Shown in pieces: positions 1-7,584 of a stretch of DNA of 12,350 nucleotides. The notes under the pieces are model-generated. The model saw only the letters and a list, made by a program, of their open reading frames with translations, did not search any database and was not told the origin of the DNA. How positions within the stretch are numbered: the stretch's first letter is position 1; each line of letters opens with the position of its first letter. Origin of the DNA: Hymenopellis radicata (Eukaryota > Basidiomycota > Agaricomycetes > Agaricales > Physalacriaceae); NCBI GenBank assembly GCA_015501595.1, contig JADNRX010001230.1, forward strand, positions 1 through 12,350. The letters run 5' to 3'. Made by a program: the position numbers and the translations under genes.

Positions 1-314
1 AATAGAAGCCAAGATTCTCCATACACGAATTGCATCTAATGTACTCGTGCTCACGACGATAGTCACACTTCAAGTTCTGGCGCCCGTCAAGTGTCTTATA
101 GAACCACGGAGTACTTTTCTTTCCATGGATGAGTATAGGTCGAATCAGCACCTGGAGCATTCGAAGGTGATATTATTCGTCGATTGGTGGCAATAACATG
201 TCGAGGGGGATTTGGAAAGATTGATGAAGCGTTCTGGGTGGCCACGACACGACGGTCATCAAGTTATACCGCTGCATTAATCTCTCGCTGGCCTGCGGTG
301 CCTAGTCCTGTTTT

Positions 315-382
315 GATCGCGCCCCCTTGTATGGGGGACCCAGTGATTATGTCACCTTCCTTACTAGGAAGGAGTCTCCCAT
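315..382 (+). repeat. Structured inverted repeat, copy 1
   Basis: This ~69-bp unit recurs in inverted orientation at 718-786. A hand alignment gives about 80% identity with one gap. It contains three short potential stems: CCCCC/GGGGG around TTGTAT (322-337), GTGA/TCAC, and CCTTCC/GGAAGG (355-372). The third stem is largely kept in the other copy through a paired change. No coding frame or named family is recognised. It could be the arms of a foldback element or a small structured repeat. Confidence 0.6.
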
Positions 383-717
383 AGGCTAATTCGCGCGACG
401 AAAGATTGCTCATCTCAGTCTACGTGTTATTTTGAGCCAATGTGACTCAATTGGTTCATAAGTTACCATTGCAACCCTCTGAAAATTTTTTGGTGGCGGT
501 GGGCATCTGAAAACCGTGCAATGGTGATGCTCGGCTTCACTGCCGGAGCTACGGAAGTTGCCGATGCCTGCTCAAAACATTGCGCGCCGAGCTACTCTGC
601 AAGGTCTAGAACCCCCGAGAGCTGTACCACAGCTTAAAATGATGTAGTATATATCCAATGCACACAGATTTTGAAAGAAGAACACACTCCCGTGGAATTT
701 CACTGCCCAGCCAATAC

Positions 718-786
718 ATGGGAAACTCTTGCCTCATTTGGCAGGTGACATAATCACCGGGTTCCCCATACAAGGCAGGCGCGATT
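718..786 (-). repeat. Structured inverted repeat, copy 2
   Basis: This is the inverted partner of 315-382; the block GTGATTATGTCACC is identical in both. The first stem of copy 1 (CCCCC/GGGGG) is not kept here, while the last keeps five of six pairs. The 335-bp sequence between the two copies has no recognisable gene. I did not find a target-site duplication around the pair. Confidence 0.6.
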
Positions 787-819
787 AAAAACAGACTACA
801 TATACATACTCGCGCGCCG

Positions 820-1062
820 TCATGTGTATCGTTGGCTGGCTAGGAGAGACTTTTGGTAAGCTCTTCAATGCTGATAGCAGGTGGTATACTTACGGGCTAC
901 AGCTACAAGCTCCGACTGCCTGATACGTGGTGCTCGCTGTACGCATTGGTCATGGAACGGGGGTTCTCGAAGCACTTGCACACCAAGTCCGTCGAAAGTC
1001 GAGATCGTACAGACTACAAGCTTTTCTGAACCCATGCTCAAGCGTATAGAGCGTAGCGGCAT
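820..1062 (-). CDS. Doubtful small spliced ORF
   Basis: An ATG at 1062 opens a minus-strand frame that reaches a strong GTAAGT donor at 893. An acceptor CTCCTAG ends at 840, giving a 54-nt intron, the size used by the clear genes in this window. Joining the exons (1062-894 and 839-820) gives a 62-residue ORF ending in TGA. The product has no recognised domain. Upstream exons might exist. A donor, an acceptor and a correct phase can arise by chance over this length, so this is only a candidate. Confidence 0.2.
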
Positions 1063-1500
1063 TCCAGTCTCGTGGAAGACTGGATGGATATCGCGATACT
1101 AAACTTCCCGTGTTCAAACTGAGCGGATGTGGAGCTCGCAGTCGCTGCATGGGTGCTCTGTTGCATCGAAATTATCTTGGTCAGTTATACTGGTGTTACG
1201 AAACGAGAAACGTACTGATATTACCTGCTCTTTATCAGACTGATATCCTTCGCTGTCAGCCTCAATTCCAAAGTTGGTATGTAGTCGATGGAACAGAAGA
1301 CGGTGAGGAGGTTGACGATCTCTTCTACGCAATAGCACAACCAAAATAATGTTGCTGTTTTGCTGCGCCACACTTCGCCACCCCTCAAAGTACCAGTGCT
1401 TTTTCGCTTTGTCCCTCCAGCAAGACTTATCGTCGCTCTCTCCCCTGCTCTTCGTGGTATTTTATTGTCAGCTTGCTTCTGCATTGACTGAATTGCTCGA
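1063..1500. other. No recognisable gene
   Basis: Short open frames occur on both strands, but none has convincing composition, domain or splice support. Nothing else was seen here. Confidence 0.4.
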
Positions 1501-1692
1501 ATTGGCCATTGTTCGCAAAACACGTACCACGTGATCGGCTTTGGCCCAACAAAAAGCGCGTTGGCTCTGTGTCACTAACTATCGACTACCACCACTGCTG
1601 CACCGCGCGCTCCTCATTCTCATTCGCTGTGCGAACCCTCTTCATTTTCTCATTCATTCTTCATTTCCACCACGTCTTCCGCTCTCACATAC
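1501..1692 (+). promoter_or_regulatory. Putative promoter of the HMG-like gene
   Basis: This region has an inverted CCAAT box (ATTGG, 1501-1505) and a palindromic E-box CACGTG (1528-1533). A CT-rich tract (about 1610-1690) leads up to the start of coding-like sequence. Such pyrimidine-rich leaders are common at transcription starts in mushroom fungi. The assignment is inferred from composition and position only. Confidence 0.3.
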
Positions 1693-2529
1693 ATCTGGAA
1701 GAGGGAAGAGCCGTACAAGCACGTACCAGACTTCAGGATCCTCTTCAGAACATACAAGAACAACTACGCGGAGTTTGCAGGAAAAGACTCCTTTGATAGC
1801 CTCACATCAAAGGAACAAAAGTATTGGATTGATCTGGGGGGCGAACTCATCAAAGCGGCTGATGTAGCGCGGGACAAAGCGCACAAGGCAGGGCTCATGT
1901 GTCCTTTGAGCTCCCGAAATCTGATAGGTCCTTGGAGCCTGGGAGAACACCGCCTCTACGCGCAGTGCCCAAGGAGAAGAAGAGCCCGAAGAGACCAAGC
2001 CTTATAACCGCAAGAAGCCGACGCCTGTTGTTCATGCATGCGCCGCTCCTCAGGCTGAACAAAGTCGACTTTCCCAGCCTCTTGTTATTCCTCCCCCCGC
2101 TAATGCATTTTTACGCCTCCTCTTCAGCATCAACCCCAGAACATATTGGGATTTCCCGGTCAATGCGAACCACCGAGCGCGTTCTCCCAGGGTTCAATGA
2201 CTCCTCGCCCAATGCCGTTTAGTGCCAATCCCCAGCCTGTCATCGTTCCAATGAAGTATTACCGGTACAACGATCCGACGTGCTCAATCCCAGAGGGTCA
2301 TCTTCCTGGCCCGCGATCTGATACTTTGCTTCGTGAATGGATCGAGTATCAGAAGGTGGTGAAGGCGAAAGAAGAAGAAGCATGTCAGACAGTGCAAGTC
2401 AAGGTTGTGGAAGTCGCGAAGCTGAGGCAGGAAGAAGAGGATGTTTGTGCGATGAAGAGACTGGAAGAGGACGCTCGCGTGGTGAAGGCCGGGGAGGCCA
2501 AGGCTGTTGACTGGAGTCTCCCGCCTTGA
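1690..2529 (+). pseudogene. Broken HMG-box-like gene with coiled-coil tail
   Basis: Three successive reading frames give one coherent protein. The first (about 1690-1895) encodes an aromatic and basic segment (PYKHVPDFRILFRTYKNNY, then SKEQKYWIDLG and a KAADVARDKAHK helix). It resembles a divergent HMG box, a minor-groove DNA-binding fold, but the match is weak. A basic linker (SDRSLEPGRTPPL, then KEKKSPKRP) follows in the next frame to about 1980. A proline/glutamine-rich region follows, and the last frame (2104-2529) ends in a charged, probably coiled-coil tail (KAKEEEACQTVQVK, LRQEEEDVC) and TGA. Each frame change fits one lost base; the last lies at a TTTTT run (2108-2112). No ATG precedes the HMG-like part in frame; ATC at 1693 sits where a start would be expected. 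A decayed gene or sequencing indels are both possible. No GT-AG introns of normal size explain the shifts. Confidence 0.5.
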
Positions 2530-2658
2530 TGGCGGAGTGATGAAAAGTTATGTTATGATACTTATGAAAGGACAACATGATATGAGAGACGTAACGATAC
2601 AGTAGTAGGCTATTAACGAAGGAGTCATACATACAGAATTCAGAAAATAAGATGGTTG

Positions 2659-3581
2659 TCAAACTCCAAATGCCACCTCGGTTTCTCTAAGAAGCGGCCC
2701 AAGAGCATCGTCAAGTTCAGCTAACCAATCCTTCACGTAGTGTCTATGTCCGCCCAAGTCTTCCGACCAGAGATGACCGTACTACGGGTGTGCATTAGGA
2801 TACAAACATAGCAAGCCAGAGGCTGACACGTACCGTTCTCGCAGCATCGAGCGGCTGGTATGATTCATCAGAGAGGGAAACCAGTATAGAGGAATAGTAA
2901 ATGGCATATGTCGTCTAGTGGCTCTTCCGTGCAAATATGAGCCAAAAGTTGGGCCTGTAAGACCTCACCATCAACAAACTACTGGCATAGGCGAATGTAA
3001 ACTTACCTCTTCTACTGACATCGGAAACGCCTCAAAGGCAAGATTGCGCGTGTGCTCGTAGCGTGCCTGAGCTGCACCAAATGTTTGTCAAACTAGCATT
3101 GCGAGTCAAAGGAGAAAAGACGTACTCGCTGCTGCATCAGCTGTTCCGAGGAAGATGCCGCCCTTGAAGGACATCCAATCAGCCGCCGATTCGGAGAGCT
3201 GTTGGCGTAGCGCGACAGTCTCTTGGTCGATTTTTTCATACAGCTCCTCGAGCGTAAGGTCAAGATATCCGGGCCTAGAGCGGCAAGGGCAGGAGATAGA
3301 TAGGCAGATGGAGAGACGGTATACGGCGGCTGCGAAACGGTTTCCTTTGGATCATCGTCAGCAATACGCAGTTCGGTCGCGTTCAACTGGGCGGGACAGC
3401 TTAGGAAAGTGTCTGCGGCGACGGATTCCAGGCCGCAAGTGGCAGTGTACTGTGTAACGAGCGCGTCCATGAAGTCATGAATTTTGGGGAAAGTTGTTAA
3501 TTTGGGGTCAAGTTCGGTGGGCAAAGCAGGCTCCCCGGGATCGCGCTGTTCAAGTTGCTTGCAATTCTGCGTTTTGCCCAT
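2659..3581 (-). CDS. Unrecognised five-exon gene, one frameshift
   Basis: ATG is at 3581 and TGA at 2661-2659. The exons are 3581-3325, 3274-3126, 3071-3007, 2954-2834 and 2781-2659. The introns are 50, 54, 52 and 52 nt with donors GTATAC, GTACGT, GTAAGT and GTACGT, all ending in AG. Phases agree across exons 1-3, which is strong support for a real gene. Exon 4 carries one extra base: it reads LLAHICTEEPLDDICHLLF, then hits TGA, while the shifted frame continues SLSDESYQPLDAART and joins exon 5 (YGHLWSEDLGGHRHYVKDWL) cleanly. The product would be about 237 residues, acidic, mostly helical, with EELYEKIDQETVALRQQL as a likely coiled coil. There is no signal peptide or membrane segment. I recognise no family. 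It converges tail to tail with the gene ending at 2529, 129 bp away. The extra base may be a mutation or an assembly error. Confidence 0.7.
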
Positions 3582-4201
3582 GGCTGAAAGGTGTCAGGAA
3601 AGGCGATTTAATTAAACAGTTGGTCACGCACTAGTCCAAGAGTGGTTGGTGTCTAGAAACGGAGATTTGAAGAGAAGGTGACCGGGCGTGGTGATGGAAG
3701 GAGACAAAGATTGGCGACAGAAGTGATCGGCAGGCACATAAAAAAGTTAAAGACTGAAGCTCGTGTTAGGAGTTGTTGAACTTGGTAAGTAGTCTGTTCA
3801 CAGCAAGTTCATAGCCTGTGGCTCTGAGTAGTTTGTCAGATACCCAACCTAGGCCTGCCACCACTGGGTTTTGCCATGTCCTGGACACTGCAGTACCCAG
3901 CTGTCCAAGGTCTCTAGCGGGCGTACCAAGTACTAAGTACTCAGTAGGCCCAACTTGAAGCCCGACACCGGAAGGCGGTCTAGATTACGTCGGTTTCCTT
4001 ATAATATCTAGTTCACAGTCAACTCTAAAGAAATATTTTCTGCATTCATGGCCTTTCGATGGGTGTTCGTACTCCTGTAACGGGGTGTGTGGCGATCATT
4101 CATCACCTACCTCCTTCTTCGAGTCGTCGTCTTCACGGCACCCTGTGTTTACACAATCTGGCTAGCAGTGGTCTCGTTCTCGTGAAAACTAGTAGCTTGC
4201 T
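3582..4201. other. Intergenic, upstream of the minus-strand gene
   Basis: This should hold the promoter of the minus-strand gene starting at 3581. No clear TATA or CCAAT arrangement was identified and no convincing ORF was seen. A short local repeat (AGTACTAAGTACT) lies near 3928-3940. Confidence 0.4.
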
Positions 4202-4447
4202 ATGCTGGAAAGCAAAGGAGGTCTTCCCGACCGTGGGGACTTCCAAAAGAACTCAGTTCCAGTCGACGACCTTGACCAGTGCCTCGACGTGGCGCGCTCG
4301 TCAATTCCCGCAATCGTCGGCCACTCCACCTCATCTATCCTTAATCCAAGAAGCAGTCTGATAAATATGATCTTGATAATACGACATGAACTTGCGCCGA
4401 AGGATGGGCACATCGCGAATTGCGATATTGCCTCAATCACCAGATGA
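4202..4447 (+). CDS. Doubtful 81-residue ORF next to the transposon
   Basis: An ATG at 4202 opens 81 codons, ending in TGA at 4445-4447. That stop lies inside the 8-bp duplication that borders the hAT element, and it would be present in the empty site too, so the insertion does not truncate this frame. The composition is fairly gene-like (KNSVPVDDLDQCLDVARSS) but no domain is recognised. The opposite strand is also open over much of this stretch, which weakens the case. Confidence 0.2.
   Translation: MLESKGGLPDRGDFQKNSVPVDDLDQCLDVARSSIPAIVGHSTSSILNPRSSLINMILIIRHELAPKDGHIANCDIASITR
4440..4447. repeat. Target-site duplication, left (CCAGATGA)
   Basis: This is identical to 7577-7584. Eight base pairs is the duplication length made by hAT transposases. 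In the empty site it would be part of an interrupted palindrome, ACCAGAT/ATCTGGT around GAT. Confidence 0.9.
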
Positions 4448-4499
4448 TAGTGTTTGAAAGTTAGGTCTTATAACCGTTGAAAGACTGTTAGCCAGACCT

Positions 4500-4690
4500 A
4501 ACCTGACCGTACATAACCACTGTACAAAATAACTGTGGTTACAGTCAGTGACCGGTTACGGTCAACAGTCATGGCAAAATGGAAATATCAATAACTGCCG
4601 ATAACCGACCACTAACCGGTCAGACCGGATCACGGTCAAACCGGTCAGTAACCAGTCAAGAGCGGCCTAACCGGTGTCAACCAATAAGCC
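4500..4690. repeat. Subterminal ACCGGT cluster, left end
   Basis: Several copies of the palindromic core ACCGGT occur in both RACCGGTY contexts, for example near 4550, 4614, 4638 and 4669. hAT transposases such as Ac bind short motifs repeated near both ends, so these are candidate transposase-binding sites. That role is inferred. Confidence 0.65.
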
Positions 4691-4929
4691 TGGACAAAAT
4701 GGACCCCAAGGGAATTGAACCCGTGAAGTCCGACCTAAATCATAGAATATATGAACAGCCAATGTACCGATTGCACCAAGAGGTCATATTCATTTCAAAT
4801 TTTTAGGTCCTACGATACGTAGCATGCAGTATGCTGCAAGAAAAAAAAACACAGATCCGCACTGGCCGTATACTCACCCATAGGGTTTTGACGGTTAATA
4901 GTCATTTTTGTTCGTGCTTTACGAGCATA

Positions 4930-4949
4930 CCCGTGCTAAATAGCACGGG
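4930..4949. repeat. 20-bp palindrome, left arm
   Basis: The sequence is CCCGTGCTAAATAGCACGGG: two 9-base arms around AA. The mirror position of the right arm (7197-7216) has the same structure with one paired substitution. Confidence 0.75.
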
Positions 4950-4991
4950 AAGCATTTCATAAAGCACGAGAATCCACTCACGCCTCCCGAA

Positions 4992-5017
4992 GGTGAGACG
5001 TAGAACAACGTCTCACC
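4992..5017. repeat. Perfect 10-bp stem-loop
   Basis: GGTGAGACGT and ACGTCTCACC flank a six-base loop. At the mirror position of the right arm a weaker stem (GCAACAT against ATGCTGC) is found. Confidence 0.65.
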
Positions 5018-5080
5018 ACCGCAAGACAATGAGGAAGGAAAAGGAAATGACAAGGTTTTGGTGGGGAGAGGAAAAATAAG

Positions 5081-5196
5081 GATGCCGCCTGCAGCTGACA
5101 GCACGGCGTTGGTTCTCAAACCGTCTATCCGGAGAGGTCACCATTGTCATGGAGATAGGCAGCCTCGTTCGAGGGCTTACGCGTCCTGCGGGCCCG
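5081..5196 (+). repeat. Internal module, copy A
   Basis: It begins GATGCCGCCTGCAGCTGACAG and ends with GCCTCGTTCGAGGGCTTACG and CGTCCTGCGGGCCC. It is related to copies B (5621-5770, direct) and C (6588-6748, inverted). No coding potential is recognised. Confidence 0.65.
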
Positions 5197-5204
5197 TTTC
5201 CCTT

Positions 5205-5585
5205 TGCTGGAGATGCTGGTGTCATTGGGCTGTTGTCTCACCGTCGCCGTGGTATGTTGTCGTCATAGTGGTCCTGGTGGGTGTGGTGCGGTGGTCGTCG
5301 TCGTCTTGTGGTGGTAGCAGTCGTCGTTAGAGGTGCCGCCATTGTCGCGCGTGGCAATTTGTGATCTCCAGAGATTCAGATCTTCGTGATGTCTTGCTTA
5401 CTTCCTTGGGTCAACATGGTGGTGTCGCCGTGGTGATGGAGGGAGGCGTAATTGCAGTGGTGGCGTCATCATCCTGTCGGCGTCGTCTTTGGGTGGTGAG
5501 GTAGTGGTTGTCGTCCTGGTGCCATCATCGTCGTGATGGGGTCATGGTTGCTGTGGTGGGGACGTCGTCGTCGTGCTGCAGTAGT
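5205..5585 (+). repeat. Trinucleotide-rich tract (GTC/GTG), left arm
   Basis: This is low-complexity sequence dominated by GTC, GTG and GTT triplets on the plus strand. The mirror tract at about 6790-7070 is rich in GAC, CAC and AAC on the same strand, as expected for inverted arms. Open frames here are by-products of triplet composition, not proteins. Confidence 0.55.
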
Positions 5586-5620
5586 AATCAGAATTATAAG
5601 ATAAAGGGAAAAAATTGCAC

Positions 5621-5770
5621 CTTGATGACGCCGCCCATCAGCAGACAGTGCGGCGTCGATGTCCTGAGTCCCCTATCTCCTCGCGGGGGTCACCAGCAAA
5701 GTCGTCGAAGATGTACAGCCTCGTTAGAGGGCTTACGCGTCCTGTGGGGCCGCCGGGGCTCTTCAAGCCC
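5621..5770 (+). repeat. Internal module, copy B
   Basis: It begins GATGACGCCGCCCATCAGCA and runs through GCCTCGTTAGAGGGCTTACG to GCCGCCGGGGCTCTTCAAGC. It is closest to copy C, which lies inverted at the mirror position of the element. Confidence 0.7.
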
Positions 5771-5894
5771 ACACATCCATGGAAAGACTGGGAAAAAAAG
5801 GTGGATTGAAGCAGAACAACGCCTGGAAGACCCGCGTCCCATGGTCGAGTCGTCGGGGTCCAGGCGTCGTGAGATGGTGGTAGTATGAGGGAGA

Positions 5895-5947
5895 GATCGA
5901 GCACAAAAAAGTGTCTCGATCACCACTCGGATGATCGGTCCGAGTGG
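5895..5947. repeat. Two adjacent stem-loops near the element centre
   Basis: The first pairs GATCGAGCAC with GTGTCTCGATC across an A-run, with a one-base bulge (5895-5921). The second is a perfect 9-bp stem, CCACTCGGA with TCCGAGTGG, around a seven-base loop (5923-5947). Confidence 0.6.
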
Positions 5948-6500
5948 TTTTGCCCAACTTGCGCGGCGTCCAGCACGCAAACAGAGACGATTGAAGCTTT
6001 GAAACTCGTTGGGATATGATACTGCAGTACATATGAGTACTTAATTTTTTGAGTGGTTTTTAGGCAGATGACAAGATGATACTAATGCCGTCGACACCAA
6101 CCTCTCTAGTTCATACACTACAATTAGTACACGGACTCATATCTTCAATGATAGCTGAAATCAAATGATATGCATTGTGAAGTATATACTCCTGCAAAAA
6201 TGACAGCCACCAGAGAGATTTCTCGTGTTGGAGGACATGATTTCAGCGTATACCTGATGGTATACTTGCTATGTAAGGAATTTATCAGCTCTGCAGCTAT
6301 TATATTACCACCGATTTAGCCTAGATATATGCAACCTCTTTATTGTACTAGATTCCGATGCTTACATCTCCACTCCGAATCGTTCATCGCTGTCCCGAGC
6401 GTCGACAAGCTCATTCCATCCGCGATCGGATGCCCGATCCGGACAACCGGACAGTGATCGAACACTGTTCGGCGTCGCTCTCTTCTTTTCTCACCACGAC
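5948..6500. other. AT-rich centre of the hAT element
   Basis: This region lies between the two arms and is richer in A and T than the arms. It holds a 7-bp stem-loop (GTATACC/GGTATAC, 6248-6265) and a GATCGG/CCGATC stem near 6425. No transposase fragment or other gene is recognised. Confidence 0.5.
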
Positions 6501-6510
6501 CACCTCTCTC

Positions 6511-6566
6511 GCGACCGACTCTGAGTCGTCGCACATCGTCACGGAGACCGACTTTGTGTCGTCTCC
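6511..6566. repeat. Two bulged stem-loops shared with the second element
   Basis: The stem at 6511-6532 pairs GCGACCGACT with AGTCGTCGC with one bulged C. The stem at 6543-6566 pairs GGAGACCGAC with GTCGTCTCC, again with one bulged C. The second matches the reverse complement of 9886-9908 almost base for base. Confidence 0.65.
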
Positions 6567-6587
6567 CTATAGTTTGACTCTGTTTGC

Positions 6588-6748
6588 GGGCTTGAAGAGC
6601 CCCGGCGGCCCCACTGGACGCGTAAGCCCTCCAACGAGGCCGCAAATCTGCGACGACAACGATGAAGACCCCTCATGGGTCAGAGGACTCAGGAGTACGA
6701 CTATGGGACACGACGCCCTGCTGTCTGCTGACAGGCGGCATCTTCAAG
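6588..6748 (-). repeat. Internal module, copy C (inverted)
   Basis: On the minus strand it reads GATGCCGCCTGTCAGCAGAC, then GGAGGGCTTACGCGTCC and GCCGCCGGGGCTCTTCAAGC. It is the inverted counterpart of copy B and marks the inner end of the right arm. Confidence 0.7.
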
Positions 6749-6789
6749 GTACGTATTTTTTTCTCTATTATTGGCAGCAACTGATGTGT

Positions 6790-7070
6790 ACTGCCGGGAG
6801 CCACAGCAGCAGCACGACGACAACAGCACCTCCATGACGACGGCACTTCACTTCCGCGACGACGATGGCACACCTCCACAATGATACCGGCACCTTCAAC
6901 GGCACCAGGACGACAACGACAATGTCCCAGCAGCACGACAACAACAGCGGGCCGCAGGACGCACTCGACGACAACCCCACCACGACGGTGATGACCGCGT
7001 CTCGAAGACGGCGACGTCGATTACTCTCGCCCCGCTATCACGATTGGTGCGAAGGTGATGACCATCTGGC
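6790..7070. repeat. Trinucleotide-rich tract (GAC/CAC), right arm
   Basis: This stretch is rich in GAC, CAC, CAG and AAC triplets, complementary in type to 5205-5585. Long open frames across it on both strands reflect triplet bias and lack domain character. Confidence 0.5.
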
Positions 7071-7196
7071 GCCACTACCACCACAATGCCAACCCATCAC
7101 CTTTCCTATATCCCCGCTGTCTTGCGACTGTGCAGCATTATCTATGATGTTGCATTGTCGGGAGGCATGGGATATCCTCGTGTACTTCGAATGCTA

Positions 7197-7216
7197 CCTG
7201 TGCTATTTAGCACAGG
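7197..7216. repeat. 20-bp palindrome, right arm
   Basis: The sequence is CCTGTGCTATTTAGCACAGG, the mirror of 4930-4949. Relative to the left copy the third base pair has changed from C-G to T-A on both sides, so the palindrome stays perfect. Confidence 0.75.
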
Positions 7217-7349
7217 CTTGCTCGAAGGCACGAATAAAATTTACTGGTCATGACCACTCTTGACTGGCTAAAACTTGGTGTAGGTATAGTATATTCAATA
7301 ATTCACGGATGTGAGTATACCATTGAGCCTTGCTGAGTGCTTTTGTTGC

Positions 7350-7545
7350 AGTTAATGAGCGGTCTGACCGGTTACGACCAGTTGCTGACCGGTCTGACCG
7401 GAGACCAGTTAGACCGGTTACTAACTGGTCTAAAGACTGCAGTTATGGGCCGGTTACGGTCAGACCGCGGTTACAGTCACTGGTTAGGCCTCAAAAAATT
7501 TTCCCCTGCGGGGCGCGGTCAACGGTCACCGCAGGTAAGGTCTAA
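7350..7545. repeat. Subterminal ACCGGT cluster, right end
   Basis: This holds repeated GACCGGT and RACCGGTTA motifs (near 7367, 7388, 7396 and 7422) mirroring the left cluster. Close to the tip lies a short direct repeat of AACCT/AGGTT type (about 7550-7560). Confidence 0.65.
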
Positions 7546-7576
7546 AGACCTAACCTAACCTGACTTTCAAACACTA

Positions 7577-7584
7577 CCAGATGA
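7577..7584. repeat. Target-site duplication, right (CCAGATGA)
   Basis: Exact copy of 4440-4447; together they define the ends of the 3129-bp element. Confidence 0.9.

Larger units (their letters stand above)
4448..7576. mobile_element. Non-autonomous hAT-type transposon, 3129 bp
   Basis: The ends are inverted repeats with TAGTGTTTGAAAGT perfect on both sides and further similarity inward (AGGT). The first bases TAGTG fit the YARNG rule of hAT termini, and a perfect 8-bp duplication flanks the element. Behind each end lies a cluster of ACCGGT motifs. No ORF resembling a hAT transposase (no BED zinc finger, no hATC dimerisation region) is present; the longer open frames are trinucleotide-rich or cross repeats. 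The element would depend on a transposase supplied elsewhere. Its halves mirror each other in order: terminal repeat, ACCGGT cluster, 20-bp palindrome, CGCAAGACA block, GTC/GAC-rich tract, and a GGGCTTACGCGTCC module, around an AT-rich centre. The class assignment is firm; the internal function is unknown. Confidence 0.88.

Noticed and set aside
2862..2888. 27-nt GT-AG interval in exon 4 of the minus-strand gene as a micro-intron
   Set aside because: It is too short for spliceosomal removal, and splicing it puts exon 5 out of frame; a one-base indel is simpler.
5508..5888. 126-codon plus-strand ORF inside the large element as a transposase or other protein
   Set aside because: It crosses a triplet-rich tract and the repeat module B, and has no BED, DDE or hATC-like features.
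6358..6837. 159-codon plus-strand ORF inside the large element
   Set aside because: It runs through the hairpins and the inverted module C; the open frame is a composition effect and no domain is seen.
6865..7263. 132-codon threonine/arginine-rich ORF
   Set aside because: It is translated GAC/CAC/AAC-type repeat; the opposite strand is equally open.
7548..7562. Telomere-like TTAGGT repeats near the right tip of the large element
   Set aside because: There are only two units, of the wrong sequence for a TTAGGG array; they form part of the subterminal repeats.
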